In this document: positions 1 through 7,730 of the stretch, piece by piece
Layout of the letters: every line of letters starts with the position of its first letter
Numbering within the stretch: position 1 is the first letter of the stretch
NCBI GenBank assembly: GCA_016932965.1
Contig: JAFGBW010000116.1
Location: forward strand, 1-12,386
Length of the DNA: 12,386 bases
From: Candidatus Auribacterota bacterium
Lineage (GTDB): Bacteria; Auribacterota; JAFGBW01
Direction: 5' to 3'
Program-made: the position numbers and the translations under genes
The notes under the pieces: generated by a model
Database searches by the model: none
What the model was told of the DNA's origin: nothing
Seen by the model: the letters and a program-made list of their open reading frames with translations, nothing else

Positions 1-1
1 A

Positions 2-346
2 TTGTTCGTGCCTTCCTCGATCTATTTTTTTATCTACTCAATATGCGCATCCATATACGCACCTCCCGTGCTGGCGTGCATGCAACTGCACCGTGTAAAT
101 AGTTCCTGGGTTCTGATTCCGGCCCTGAATATTCTCTTTTATACCGGTATTTATTATCTGGCGGCCTGCTTTATCGAGAGATTTGTCCCCAGTCTTCTAG
201 TATTGATTTTGATGGTCTTTTTATTGTTTGGCCAGACTTTCAAACCTCAAATAGGTGACAGGAGCATCGCAAAGAGCCGGTATAGCCGAATAAATATATT
301 GATCAGTTATGAAAATTATCTTGTAAACAAAGAAATCATGAAATGA
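2..346 (+). CDS. Integral membrane protein, C-terminal part (5' end cut by window edge)
   Basis: The frame is open from the first bases of the window, so the true start is probably upstream; TTG at 2 is only the first possible start codon seen. The visible 114 residues hold about three hydrophobic segments (roughly 5-25, 37-57 and 63-78), followed by a short charged tail rich in Lys, Arg and Asn. This fits the end of a polytopic inner-membrane protein with a cytoplasmic C-terminus. I do not recognise the family. The stop (TGA 344-346) overlaps the next gene's ATG by four bases (ATGA), so the two genes are probably translationally coupled and in one operon. That the frame is real rests on this coupling and on the regular hydrophobic pattern. 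Confidence 0.6.
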   Translation: MFVPSSIYFFIYSICASIYAPPVLACMQLHRVNSSWVLIPALNILFYTGIYYLAACFIERFVPSLLVLILMVFLLFGQTFKPQIGDRSIAKSRYSRINILISYENYLVNKEIMK

Positions 347-1122
347 GTATTCTTCAATCCTTTTTCCATAAAGAAAAACTGGCGGCCCCCATCTCCCTTT
401 TCTGGATTATTTTTATTCTCCTGTTTTATTTTCTGCCCGGCGGAACTTATCCCCCTTTTCACTTCCAGGTCCTGGACCGTGAAACAGGGCAGCCTTTAAA
501 TGAAGGCTGGATCAAAGTTCAACTGGGTGAGAACAGGGAAGTCATCCTTTCCCCGAAAGACGCTCTCTTTATCCTGCCTCCTAAGACAAGAGAAAATATG
601 CCTGCTGATATCTTCTTTGAATACCTTCACCCGGATTATGCGACGGCTACAGCAACCTTCCGCCATGTGATCAAGGAACAGGAAGATTATCTGGAATGTT
701 TCGATCCAATAGAAAATAAAGTGGTTTTGACCGATTTTAATTCTCTGCGGGACCGGCAGACCATTTCATGGACTCTGACAACCACGCGTCTAAAAAAAAT
801 GGATGCCGGGAAACTGCATCCCGATGTCCATAACCTGTTCCCGGTTTCCCTGGTTACCGCGGCCCAGAAACACCATTTGAATGTCGATGTGACTTCCCTG
901 GAGAAAAAATGGGGAGACACGATAACTGCCTGGGATTTATCGCCTGAAAAAACAAAGGAATGGACGGAACAGCTGCACGATTCTATCGACTTTACTCTGC
1001 GCTGGGACACCCATTTGAAGAATGAATACCGTCCCAAATATCCTCTCTGGATTACATTTTTTATCATTTTCGGTTTTCTTATTGTTATGTCGAAAGTGAT
1101 TCAGGAAAAACCTGAATATTGA
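343..1122 (+). CDS. Bitopic membrane-anchored protein of unknown function
   Basis: A 259-residue protein whose ATG overlaps the preceding stop as ATGA. There is no strong SD, consistent with coupled translation. It has one hydrophobic segment near the N-terminus (about 15-31) and one near the C-terminus (about 233-250). The roughly 200 residues between them are soluble and probably face the periplasm. Residues 38-75 begin FQVLDRETGQPL and read like the first strands of a small beta-sandwich such as the carboxypeptidase-regulatory-like fold; this is a resemblance only. The rest is mixed helix and strand with no catalytic motif that I can see. With its neighbour it forms a membrane pair. The following gene has its own promoter, so it need not belong to the same unit. 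Confidence 0.75.
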   Translation: MSILQSFFHKEKLAAPISLFWIIFILLFYFLPGGTYPPFHFQVLDRETGQPLNEGWIKVQLGENREVILSPKDALFILPPKTRENMPADIFFEYLHPDYATATATFRHVIKEQEDYLECFDPIENKVVLTDFNSLRDRQTISWTLTTTRLKKMDAGKLHPDVHNLFPVSLVTAAQKHHLNVDVTSLEKKWGDTITAWDLSPEKTKEWTEQLHDSIDFTLRWDTHLKNEYRPKYPLWITFFIIFGFLIVMSKVIQEKPEY

Positions 1123-1140
1123 TAAATAGCTTTTTGAGGA

Positions 1141-1173
1141 TTTGCCGGCTTTTATGGATGCCTTTCAGGCAAA
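1141..1173. repeat. Short inverted repeat after the membrane-protein pair
   Basis: TTTGCC (1141-1146) and GGCAAA (1168-1173) are perfect inverted copies. A competing tight hairpin TGCCT-TTC-AGGCA lies inside at 1159-1171. No T-run follows, so it is at best a weak terminator for the upstream operon. Confidence 0.25.
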
Positions 1174-1244
1174 GCGTCAATGAGAGAATCAGTTAAATTC
1201 ATCCCCTATCCTTATATTGAAAATAACAAACTATATCGGAATAC

Positions 1245-1272
1245 TTGACAAAACGCCATTATGAGGTATAAT
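1245..1272 (+). promoter_or_regulatory. Consensus sigma70 promoter of the GH116-like gene
   Basis: TTGACA at 1245-1250 and TATAAT at 1267-1272 both match the sigma70 consensus at all six positions. The spacer is 16 bp, one short of the optimum. Transcription would start near 1279, leaving a leader of about 44 nt before the TTG start at 1323. The leader contains the SD hairpin at 1302-1316. A double-perfect promoter suggests strong basal transcription, so control may lie in translation or in an operator not visible here. Confidence 0.8.
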
Positions 1273-1301
1273 TACTGAACTTAAACCGGAATAAATAGAA
1301 A

Positions 1302-1316
1302 TCCTTTCCCAAAGGA
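1302..1316 (+). promoter_or_regulatory. Shine-Dalgarno site inside a small hairpin
   Basis: AAGGA (1312-1316) lies six bases before the TTG at 1323 and decides that start. The whole SD is the 3' arm of a perfect 6-bp inverted repeat, TCCTTT (1302-1307) and AAAGGA (1311-1316), with a CCC loop. If it forms in the mRNA it would hide the SD. The stem is short and AT-containing, so its stability is modest. Confidence 0.55.
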
Positions 1317-1322
1317 AGCTGA

Positions 1323-4136
1323 TTGAAAACTCTTTTATTCATATTAACTCTGTTTATTTTTGGATTCATTTTTTCTTTTGCCAATGCCGATCATATCACC
1401 CCTTATGAAAATGTATTAGCCCCCATATCAGAAGTGTTTTTGGAACCGCAGGAAACAAACGACACCGGTTATGAGGCCGTGATGGATGAATACGGGATCA
1501 CTCCTTATCCGCGTCCTGAACCGCTGCGTCCGGCACATCCTTCTGATTTTTATATAAGACCCGGGTCCCCGGACCAGGCCCCGGCTCATGGCGGATGGGG
1601 AAACCCCGCTGTGGTTTATGATATGACAGGGAACCCTTCCCTACTCATGGCGCAGGGCATAGCAGTCCGGCTTGAACCGGATTTTTCAAGGATTGGAATA
1701 CGCACCGAAAAAGGCGGTGAATCTAGCGCTCAAACGCTGGACGCCGCGTCCGATTTTAAAGCCGCCTATCCTTTCACCCAATGGGAATACGGGCCGGGTA
1801 TCCGTGTCAAACGCTGGTCGCCTTTTATTCCCGGAGATTTGCAGACCACTTCCCAGCCGGTGACTTTTTCTGAAATGCAGGTCACCAATACATCAAAATC
1901 TGAAGAGGATACAACCGTTTATATCTCGCTGACAGATTTACTCGGGATGGGATGGAAATCCACTGGTTTCGATAACAAGGAAGGCCGACCCATGCCTTAT
2001 TTTAAACCTGTCATCAGAGGAGATCCTCAGACGCATCGGTTTGTGATGTCGGAAACAGCCTCCGGAATCGTGATGGAAGCCTTGCAAAGCTCCTGCCCTG
2101 AAGCCTGGAAAGGACAAATGGCTCTCTTAGTCCAGAATGCCTCAGGCCAGGAAGTCTCCACCGTTGAATACGCCGATCCTAAAGATAAGGCATCATGGGA
2201 AGCCATGCTTAAAGAAGGGAAAATGCCTGAATCCCGGAAAAATCCAGGAATCAACGGCTGTATTCTGGCGGTCAAACTTAAAAAATTAAAACCCGGGGAA
2301 ACCAGGACTATCCGTTTTTCAACGGTTTTTGATGTCCCTCAGGACAGGAGATTCGCCAGAGTTTTTGACCGGTATTACACGAAACAATATGGAGACAGCG
2401 GTAACAACGCTTTTCGTATCGGAGAAAATGCCTTTAAAAACCGCCGGGAATGGCTGACACGCGCGGTGAATAAAATGAAAAAAGTCCTGGACAATCCTTC
2501 CATCCCGAAAGAGATCAAACAGATATTCATTAATGAACTATCCTATTACATTGCTTCAGGACTTCTTCTGACTGCCGACGGAAAATTCGGATGCAATGAG
2601 TCTTTTATTTATACCATCCCGGATACCATCGATGTCAGGGATTTTGTGGATTATCTTGCCAAGGAATTCCCTGAGATTGAAGAATGGATCATGGACGCAT
2701 ACGGCACAACAATCGATCTCAAGGACCCGCGTGTTGCCGCTTACGCCAACCGTTTCCTGGAGATGATTCCGGCTCCTGACGGGAGTACGATTCACCTGAC
2801 GTATGTTGGGCCGGACCTGGACAGGGTCCGGAAAATTCAGGCGGAAAGGATAGCAGAAGCAAGATCCAGGTATGAAGCCGAATATCATAAGCCATTTGAT
2901 GAAACCGATCCCGGCGCGCGCTTATATGAGGAACAATTCCTTGGCGTGAAAAAAGTGGAAGGAATAGTCACTCATGACCTGGCCCTTACTTTTTTCGGGA
3001 ATTTGCCCTATGCCTTATTAACGGACCCCGATCTATCCGAGTATGATCGTACCACCATGACCCTTGCCCACAGGACCGCCGAATGGACCAATCAAAACGC
3101 CTGGCTGGATTTGAATTACCGTTATGTCTTACAGACTGCCAGGGCTTTTTATATGAATCGTCAGAACAAAGGCACGGATAACATCCCCTTTCTGGAACGC
3201 AACTGGACCCATATAAAAAAATCCCTGGTCTATGCCAGGACCCGCACAAAAGACGGATTGCCTTACCATACAAAGGGACAGGTGGAAACAACCTATGACA
3301 ATATGCGGTTTCAGGGGTATGCCACGGTCACTTCGGTTTTGACAATCGAGGCCATCCAGGCTGCGGTCCAGATGGGTGAGGAATTGGATCAGGCAGGAAA
3401 GCTCCCGCCTGAAGACGTGGCGGTATTAGAAGATTACAGGCAGTGGTTAAAAACAGCCCTTGAGACAATGGATGAGTATTTATGGGACAAACAAAACAAA
3501 TGTTATAAATTTTCAGCGGTACGCGAGGATGACCCAAAGGCATCCCCTGAGGACCGGGAAATCGGCGATTCGTATATCATGTCGGATGTTTCCGGATTTG
3601 CCTCGGAATTATACGGCATCCGGCAGATGCTTCCGAGAGACAAATTGCTCAGTCACCTGCGAAAAATCTATGAAGTTAACGAAAAACGCTCCCGTGACAA
3701 TCCTACTCCCCTCTGGAATTCCCCGTTATGGATAGCCAATGTGGCGAGCCTGGACGGCGGGCCAATCAAGAAAGAGCACAAACACCTGATTGATCAGGGA
3801 CGGGAATCCTGGACAGGAGTATACCGCTCCTATACGGCTGTTTTAATCCTCAACAGTTATTATGACCCGAAACTTAAAGAATTAGCAGAGCGCATATTGA
3901 TCAGCGATCATCAAAATATTTTAATGGGAGGCCAGGGATTTCTGAATTCGGAAGCTTTCAGATCGCATGCGTCTGAGAATGACTATGGTAGACGCGCCAC
4001 GATTTACGAACGCGCGCTTGCCATATCCAATGTCATCACGGCCTATGAGATGCTCGCAGAATTACAGAAGGGTTCCCATCCTTTTTTACGCGTGGAAACG
4101 CTCTGTCCGTATTCCGTTACGGAAGCGGCCGTCTAA
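1323..4136 (+). CDS. Exported GH116-family-like glycoside hydrolase (beta-glucosidase / GBA2-like)
   Basis: A 937-residue protein starting at TTG, supported by AAGGA six bases upstream and by a signal peptide at residues 1-22 ending ANA, so it acts in the periplasm or outside the cell. An N-terminal beta-rich domain contains SPFIPGD (166-172) and then a VTNTS strand, as in GH116 N-terminal domains. The C-terminal part (about 390-925) fits the (alpha/alpha)6 barrel. DGKFGCNES followed by TIDVRDF matches the nucleophile block, giving Glu426 as candidate nucleophile. WLDLNYRYVLQ and then TTYDNM match the acid/base block, giving Asp659. YIMSDVSG and ESWTGV match later GH116 blocks. The 233-residue gap between the two catalytic candidates is larger than in GBA2 (E527/D677, from memory), implying an insertion around residues 450-550. 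Family assignment is good; the substrate is unknown, and a cell-wall, plant or glycolipid beta-glycoside is possible. It is apparently transcribed alone. Confidence 0.72.
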   Translation: MKTLLFILTLFIFGFIFSFANADHITPYENVLAPISEVFLEPQETNDTGYEAVMDEYGITPYPRPEPLRPAHPSDFYIRPGSPDQAPAHGGWGNPAVVYDMTGNPSLLMAQGIAVRLEPDFSRIGIRTEKGGESSAQTLDAASDFKAAYPFTQWEYGPGIRVKRWSPFIPGDLQTTSQPVTFSEMQVTNTSKSEEDTTVYISLTDLLGMGWKSTGFDNKEGRPMPYFKPVIRGDPQTHRFVMSETASGIVMEALQSSCPEAWKGQMALLVQNASGQEVSTVEYADPKDKASWEAMLKEGKMPESRKNPGINGCILAVKLKKLKPGETRTIRFSTVFDVPQDRRFARVFDRYYTKQYGDSGNNAFRIGENAFKNRREWLTRAVNKMKKVLDNPSIPKEIKQIFINELSYYIASGLLLTADGKFGCNESFIYTIPDTIDVRDFVDYLAKEFPEIEEWIMDAYGTTIDLKDPRVAAYANRFLEMIPAPDGSTIHLTYVGPDLDRVRKIQAERIAEARSRYEAEYHKPFDETDPGARLYEEQFLGVKKVEGIVTHDLALTFFGNLPYALLTDPDLSEYDRTTMTLAHRTAEWTNQNAWLDLNYRYVLQTARAFYMNRQNKGTDNIPFLERNWTHIKKSLVYARTRTKDGLPYHTKGQVETTYDNMRFQGYATVTSVLTIEAIQAAVQMGEELDQAGKLPPEDVAVLEDYRQWLKTALETMDEYLWDKQNKCYKFSAVREDDPKASPEDREIGDSYIMSDVSGFASELYGIRQMLPRDKLLSHLRKIYEVNEKRSRDNPTPLWNSPLWIANVASLDGGPIKKEHKHLIDQGRESWTGVYRSYTAVLILNSYYDPKLKELAERILISDHQNILMGGQGFLNSEAFRSHASENDYGRRATIYERALAISNVITAYEMLAELQKGSHPFLRVETLCPYSVTEAAV

Positions 4137-4170
4137 GACCTCATTCAGGATTCCATGTGAGCGTGCGGGG

Positions 4171-4211
4171 AATAACACAATTTACATAAAAATCATGTCA
4201 ATTGTGTTATT
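4171..4211. terminator. Long hairpin between convergent genes, probable bidirectional terminator
   Basis: AATAACACAATT (4171-4182) and AATTGTGTTATT (4200-4211) form a perfect 12-bp inverted repeat. Inside it, ACAT (4184-4187) and ATGT (4195-4198) add four pairs beyond a single mismatch, leaving a 7-nt loop. It lies between the plus-strand stop at 4136 and the minus-strand stop at 4239. The stem is AT-rich and has no clean T-run on either side, so an operator or mRNA-stabilising role is possible instead. Confidence 0.5.
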
Positions 4212-4238
4212 TAAGTAAATACATTACTCCCCTGGTAC

Positions 4239-5570
4239 TTAACTTAAGATGGCTTCGATCTCTTTTCTTTCTCCGGGAAAGCTCCTGCCGTATTCACAAG
4301 GAGTCATTTTTTTATTGTTTTTAAATTTTGTATCAGCCCCTTTTGAAACAAGTAATTGAACAATGGATTTGAAATTGCCTTTGACGGCTTCATGTAAGGG
4401 CGTATTTCCCATATTTCTTTCAATGGAATTAATCTTTGCTCCGGCTTCCAGTAATAATGATACGACATCGACATTGCCGGAATTAATGCCGAAATGCAAA
4501 GGAGTGTACCACCTGGAATCCGCCAGATTGGGATTAGCCTTGTATTTTAGAAGAATCCTCACACTATCAACACGGCCGTTTCGGGCCGCAAGATGTAACG
4601 GTGTCTGTTTGAATGATAGTTTAACATCTACACCTACTGTCACCCCCAGAATATTGACCTTGGCTTTATGTTGCAGCAATAATTCACAAATGTCAGCAAA
4701 CCCCGATTGCGCGGCATAATGCAAAGGGGAATATCCTTTATTATCCAAGCGATTGATCCCGCCACACCTTTTTTTGAGCAAGGCTTCCGATATCCGGCAT
4801 TTATTATTAGATACAGCCTGATGCAATAGAGTCATTCCATTAGAATCGATGTCTTTTAAAGACATTTTCTTTTTGATTAATAATTCCACATATTCCGGAT
4901 TGTCATCACTAAAAAGCTGCTGCAAATCCGGAGTTGTTTTATGTTCTTTTATTATATTGAACTCCAATTTCAATCTGCCTTTATCCGTGTTTCCTATCCA
5001 TGTGCCGGATATTGATTCAGGAATTATTAATGTCGATAATAGTCCACCCCCCATTACAGGAGCTATAGATGTTTTATGCTGACAATTATGATAACTTGAT
5101 TTTCCATCGCAATTTAAATCAGGCAGAATGACCAGATAGGTTATTCCCTTATTGTTATTCAACATTTGACTGATCTGATAATTCCACCTGTCCGGACCTT
5201 TCGTATTAAAAAATAACGCGTTTTCATCAGATGATTTAATGAGATTAAACTTGTCACCCAGCAATAATATTTGGAATGGAAAATAATGATACACGTCAGA
5301 TGAGGTCTGATCACCAAGTGTTGTAATCGTTAACTGATAAGAGTTTTGAAAATTTTCGAGTTTGTATGCTAAATAGGGTTTATTATTGAGAGGGGAAGAA
5401 GGAAGCTGAATTTTATTGGTGGTATCGTCGATTCTGACCTGCAGTTTTATTTTTTTCTTTTTTAAGCAAATCTGATTTATCTGAAGTTTCTCAAAATCTA
5501 TCGTTTCCTGGGAGAATACGTTAAGATTTATCAGGAATATGAAAACGAAATAGAAGAATGTTTTACTCAT
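4239..5570 (-). CDS. Exported ankyrin-repeat protein
   Basis: A 443-residue protein with a signal peptide (residues 1-20, ending NVFS before Gln21), so it is probably periplasmic or secreted. Residues 21-200 form a domain I do not recognise; it has a Cys154/Cys163 pair that could form a disulfide and a SGTWIGN segment near 188. Six ankyrin repeats fill the C-terminus, beginning near 245 (MTLLHQA), 279 (YSPLHYAA), 322 (QTPLHLAA), 355 (YTPLHFG), 389 (NTPLHEA) and 422 (MTPCEYG). The loop before the third is extended by about 10 residues. Ankyrin repeats bind proteins; partner and role are unknown. The ATG at 5570 is the first Met before the signal peptide, but I see no SD. A terminator-like hairpin separates it from the TPR gene upstream, so it may have its own promoter. 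It looks richer in A and T than the genes on either side. Confidence 0.85.
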   Translation of the reverse strand: MSKTFFYFVFIFLINLNVFSQETIDFEKLQINQICLKKKKIKLQVRIDDTTNKIQLPSSPLNNKPYLAYKLENFQNSYQLTITTLGDQTSSDVYHYFPFQILLLGDKFNLIKSSDENALFFNTKGPDRWNYQISQMLNNNKGITYLVILPDLNCDGKSSYHNCQHKTSIAPVMGGGLLSTLIIPESISGTWIGNTDKGRLKLEFNIIKEHKTTPDLQQLFSDDNPEYVELLIKKKMSLKDIDSNGMTLLHQAVSNNKCRISEALLKKRCGGINRLDNKGYSPLHYAAQSGFADICELLLQHKAKVNILGVTVGVDVKLSFKQTPLHLAARNGRVDSVRILLKYKANPNLADSRWYTPLHFGINSGNVDVVSLLLEAGAKINSIERNMGNTPLHEAVKGNFKSIVQLLVSKGADTKFKNNKKMTPCEYGRSFPGERKEIEAILS

Positions 5571-5635
5571 TACATTATTGTTTTTTAGAATGGATATCGA
5601 CGAAAAGAGATCGAAAGAAGATTACAAAAATCCGG

Positions 5636-5658
5636 AAATAAAAGCCGCTTCCGGCCTT
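5636..5658 (-). terminator. Intrinsic terminator after the TPR gene
   Basis: Read on the minus strand, AAGGCCG (5658-5652), loop GAAG and CGGCTTT (5647-5641) form a 7-bp stem with one G-U pair, followed by TATTT. An alternative fold pairs CCGGAA with TTCCGG (5632-5654) and is followed by ATTTTTG. Either fold lies 27-50 bases after the TPR stop at 5685. Confidence 0.5.
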
Positions 5659-5684
5659 AAAAATCGTGCTTTATGGCAGGCACA

Positions 5685-6539
5685 TTATTTTATTTCTTTT
5701 GCTTTTTTAAAATCTTCTTTTGCGCCTGAATGATCCTTCAATTTTTGTCTGATTTGCCCGCGCAATTTATAAAAATCTTTTTGGGAAGCATCGATACTGA
5801 TGGACAGGTCAGCATCCTGCAGGGCCTCTTTATATTGCTTCAAATAACATTTCGTTTTTGCGCACCAATAATATACCCAGGGTGCATCCTTTTTCATTGA
5901 ACTGGCCTGGTTAAAACAAGACAGGGCATCTTCATATTTTTTATTTTCAAAGTTGGCATATCCCAGATCAAAGTGATCCTGCCATGTTTTATCGGCATTT
6001 TGAGCTCGGGATTGTTTTTTCTCCCAGATTATTTTCTTCACCCGGGCGCATTCTTCAAGGTCTTTTGCTGCCTCCGCTTCCGGTAATTTCAATTTTCGGG
6101 CTGTCACGGCCCTGTTTTCGTATGCCTGATAACAATCGGGATTGTACAGGATTTCATTCGAATAGAACTGATGCGCCATTTCATAGTTTTTTAATTTAAA
6201 ATAAGCATTCCCGATATTAAGATTGATTTCGCGATGATCTTTTTTAAGTGACAAAGCGTTTTGGTAATCTGAAACAGCTTTTTCATACATCCGGTCCCCG
6301 TAATACAATTGTGCTCTTCTGAGGAATAATTCCCCCTTCTGCTCATCATCCAATTGCGCATAACCATCGAGATCCTCAAAGTGGTACAATGCCTGAATAT
6401 ATTTAGAGTTTTTTACCGAATGAATAACTTTGTTGGCTGTGATCCAGGCAGTCAACTCTGTGACCACAACTTCCACCTGGCTGTTGACGGTCAGGATAAG
6501 CGAAGACAATAAAATGACAACAAACGTTTTTTTAAGCAT
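5685..6539 (-). CDS. Exported TPR-repeat protein
   Basis: A 284-residue protein with a signal peptide (residues 1-20, ending TVNS before Gln21). About six tetratricopeptide repeats follow, near 69-102, 103-136, 137-170, 186-219, 220-253 and 254-284. Typical TPR residues are visible in GNAYFKLKNYEMA, GYANFENKKYEDAL and CAKTKCYLKQYKEAL. There is no enzymatic domain, so it is likely a periplasmic adaptor or scaffold. It starts 8 bases after the lipoprotein stop, which points to one transcript. The best purine-rich site (GAAGG) lies inside the end of the lipoprotein gene, about 14 bases from the ATG, so translation may depend on coupling. A terminator follows the gene. Such repeat proteins often assist envelope assembly or secretion, but nothing here shows which process. 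Confidence 0.85.
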   Translation of the reverse strand: MLKKTFVVILLSSLILTVNSQVEVVVTELTAWITANKVIHSVKNSKYIQALYHFEDLDGYAQLDDEQKGELFLRRAQLYYGDRMYEKAVSDYQNALSLKKDHREINLNIGNAYFKLKNYEMAHQFYSNEILYNPDCYQAYENRAVTARKLKLPEAEAAKDLEECARVKKIIWEKKQSRAQNADKTWQDHFDLGYANFENKKYEDALSCFNQASSMKKDAPWVYYWCAKTKCYLKQYKEALQDADLSISIDASQKDFYKLRGQIRQKLKDHSGAKEDFKKAKEIK

Positions 6540-6547
6540 TGATATTT

Positions 6548-7222
6548 TTACATGCCTTCAGTTACATTTTGGGAGATGTCTTCAAAGGTAATCGTTTCTG
6601 TAATAGGATAGGTTTCTTTATACAGCGCCATATCTTCCGCGTTATTGTCGGTCCAGCTGTATTCAAATGTGCCCGAACCATATCCGGAAGCAGCCTGGTC
6701 GATCAGAGGAAATACGCCGCCTGCGGATTGTTCTTCTTTGTTGATCTTCTTTCGCAACATCATCTTTAAACGCCCCAAATAAACTTTTTGTCCGCTCTTG
6801 ACTTCAAAATCATATTTAAAGTTAAAGCTGAAATTACCTACGGTCAATATGGCAAAAGATGTTCCGGTAATCTGTTTGATTCTGTAAGTTCCGGGTTCTA
6901 ATTCCATTGACGCCAGACAAATCTGATTATTGAGGCTTTTTCCATCCGGACTGACAACTCCTGCTCCTTTTTTATGCTGGCCCGGCTGAAATTTATAAAG
7001 TTGTTTGGTTGATTTATCCTCCAGTACAATTTGTCCCACTCTGGGAGTGTGGCCGTTACTGATTGAATTTGAACTATCAATGGAAAATAAAACCAGGGAT
7101 TTTTCATAGTTGGCCAAACTTTCATTGTTGACCAGGGTAAGTCCGGGTTTGGTGAGAGTCTGACATCCAGGCAAAATCAAGAGTGCTAATAAAACGATAC
7201 TTGCTATGGTTGACTTCTTCAT
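6548..7222 (-). CDS. Outer-envelope lipoprotein of unknown function
   Basis: A 224-residue lipoprotein. The start was placed at the ATG at 7222-7220 because AAGGAG lies six bases upstream and the frame then begins directly with a lipoprotein signal (MKKST, hydrophobic stretch, LILPGC with Cys20). The frame is open further upstream to 7378, but that stretch is AT-rich and would bury the signal. Pro at -2 of the lipobox is unusual but tolerated in some lipoproteins. The mature part looks beta-rich; LEPGTYRIKQITG, then FEVKSGQKVYLG, recall the small beta-sandwich lipoproteins of the DUF2846 type. That is a resemblance, not an assignment. It is co-transcribed with the TPR protein 8 bases downstream and may act with it at the outer membrane. 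Confidence 0.8.
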   Translation of the reverse strand: MKKSTIASIVLLALLILPGCQTLTKPGLTLVNNESLANYEKSLVLFSIDSSNSISNGHTPRVGQIVLEDKSTKQLYKFQPGQHKKGAGVVSPDGKSLNNQICLASMELEPGTYRIKQITGTSFAILTVGNFSFNFKYDFEVKSGQKVYLGRLKMMLRKKINKEEQSAGGVFPLIDQAASGYGSGTFEYSWTDNNAEDMALYKETYPITETITFEDISQNVTEGM

Positions 7223-7228
7223 GTTCAT

Positions 7229-7234
7229 CTCCTT
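7229..7234 (-). promoter_or_regulatory. Shine-Dalgarno site setting the lipoprotein start
   Basis: AAGGAG lies six bases before the ATG at 7222. In-frame ATGs at 7228 (no gap to the SD) and 7240 (upstream of it) fit less well. Confidence 0.75.
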
Positions 7235-7436
7235 GTTCATATGGGTTACTGATTGATTAGAAATATGAGTATTATCACCGTATTGTATTATTTTTTTAAG
7301 ATTGACGTTTATCGGAAGATTTTCGGAATTGAAAGGATAGATTGATTCAGAATAAGAGAATTTTTCAGAATATAACATGAAAGATTCTATCTTTCTTTGA
7401 TTAAAACGGCATTTATATGCAAAAAAGATGAATGTA

Positions 7437-7464
7437 TTTATAAGGAATTTTACTGAATAATCAA
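7437..7464 (-). promoter_or_regulatory. Candidate promoter of the lipoprotein-TPR operon
   Basis: On the minus strand, TTGATT (7464-7459), a 16-bp spacer and TATAAA (7442-7437). Each box departs from consensus in one or two positions. It lies about 210 bases before the lipoprotein ATG in AT-rich sequence where chance matches are common. Confidence 0.3.
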
Positions 7465-7658
7465 TATTTAAATAATCGGTTAGCGGCTGTTATAGATAGC
7501 GGGTTTCGGTTGTAGGGGGGTAATAGGCGGACTTTTTTTGTTGACTCTCCGCTTTAAAATCTTCCCCTTTTCCACAAATCAAAATTTTCTTTATAAAAAC
7601 TATGGCCGAAAATTCAATTTCCTTCGGGAATATCTGTTTTTCTTCTGCTTCGAAGGCT

Positions 7659-7680
7659 CAGGATTCCGGCAGGATTCGGG
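7659..7680. repeat. Tandem 11-bp direct repeat
   Basis: CAGGATTCCGG (7659-7669) is followed directly by CAGGATTCGGG (7670-7680), with one mismatch. It abuts the T-run of the ATPase-operon terminator. Two copies could be a binding site or chance. Confidence 0.4.
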
Positions 7681-7681
7681 C

Positions 7682-7730
7682 AAAAAAATTCCAAACCTGC
7701 TTTTCGCCGGTTAGGACATGAAAGCAGGCT
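7682..7730 (-). terminator. Intrinsic terminator of the oxidoreductase-ATPase operon
   Basis: Read on the minus strand, AGCCTGCTTT (7730-7721) pairs with AAAGCAGGTT (7703-7694), giving ten pairs including one G-U and a 17-nt loop. Five bases later come seven consecutive T (7688-7682). It lies about 66 bases after the ATPase stop. The loop is large and the T-run slightly distant, but the combination is typical. Confidence 0.6.

Noticed and set aside
687-1067. Minus-strand frame of 126 codons
   Set aside because: Antisense to the membrane-anchored protein gene, rich in Cys, Arg and Ser as typical of shadows, and without an SD.
7223-7378. N-terminal extension of the lipoprotein frame up to 7378
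   Set aside because: The added 52 residues would bury the lipoprotein signal peptide, the DNA is AT-rich leader, and AAGGAG sits ideally for the ATG at 7222.
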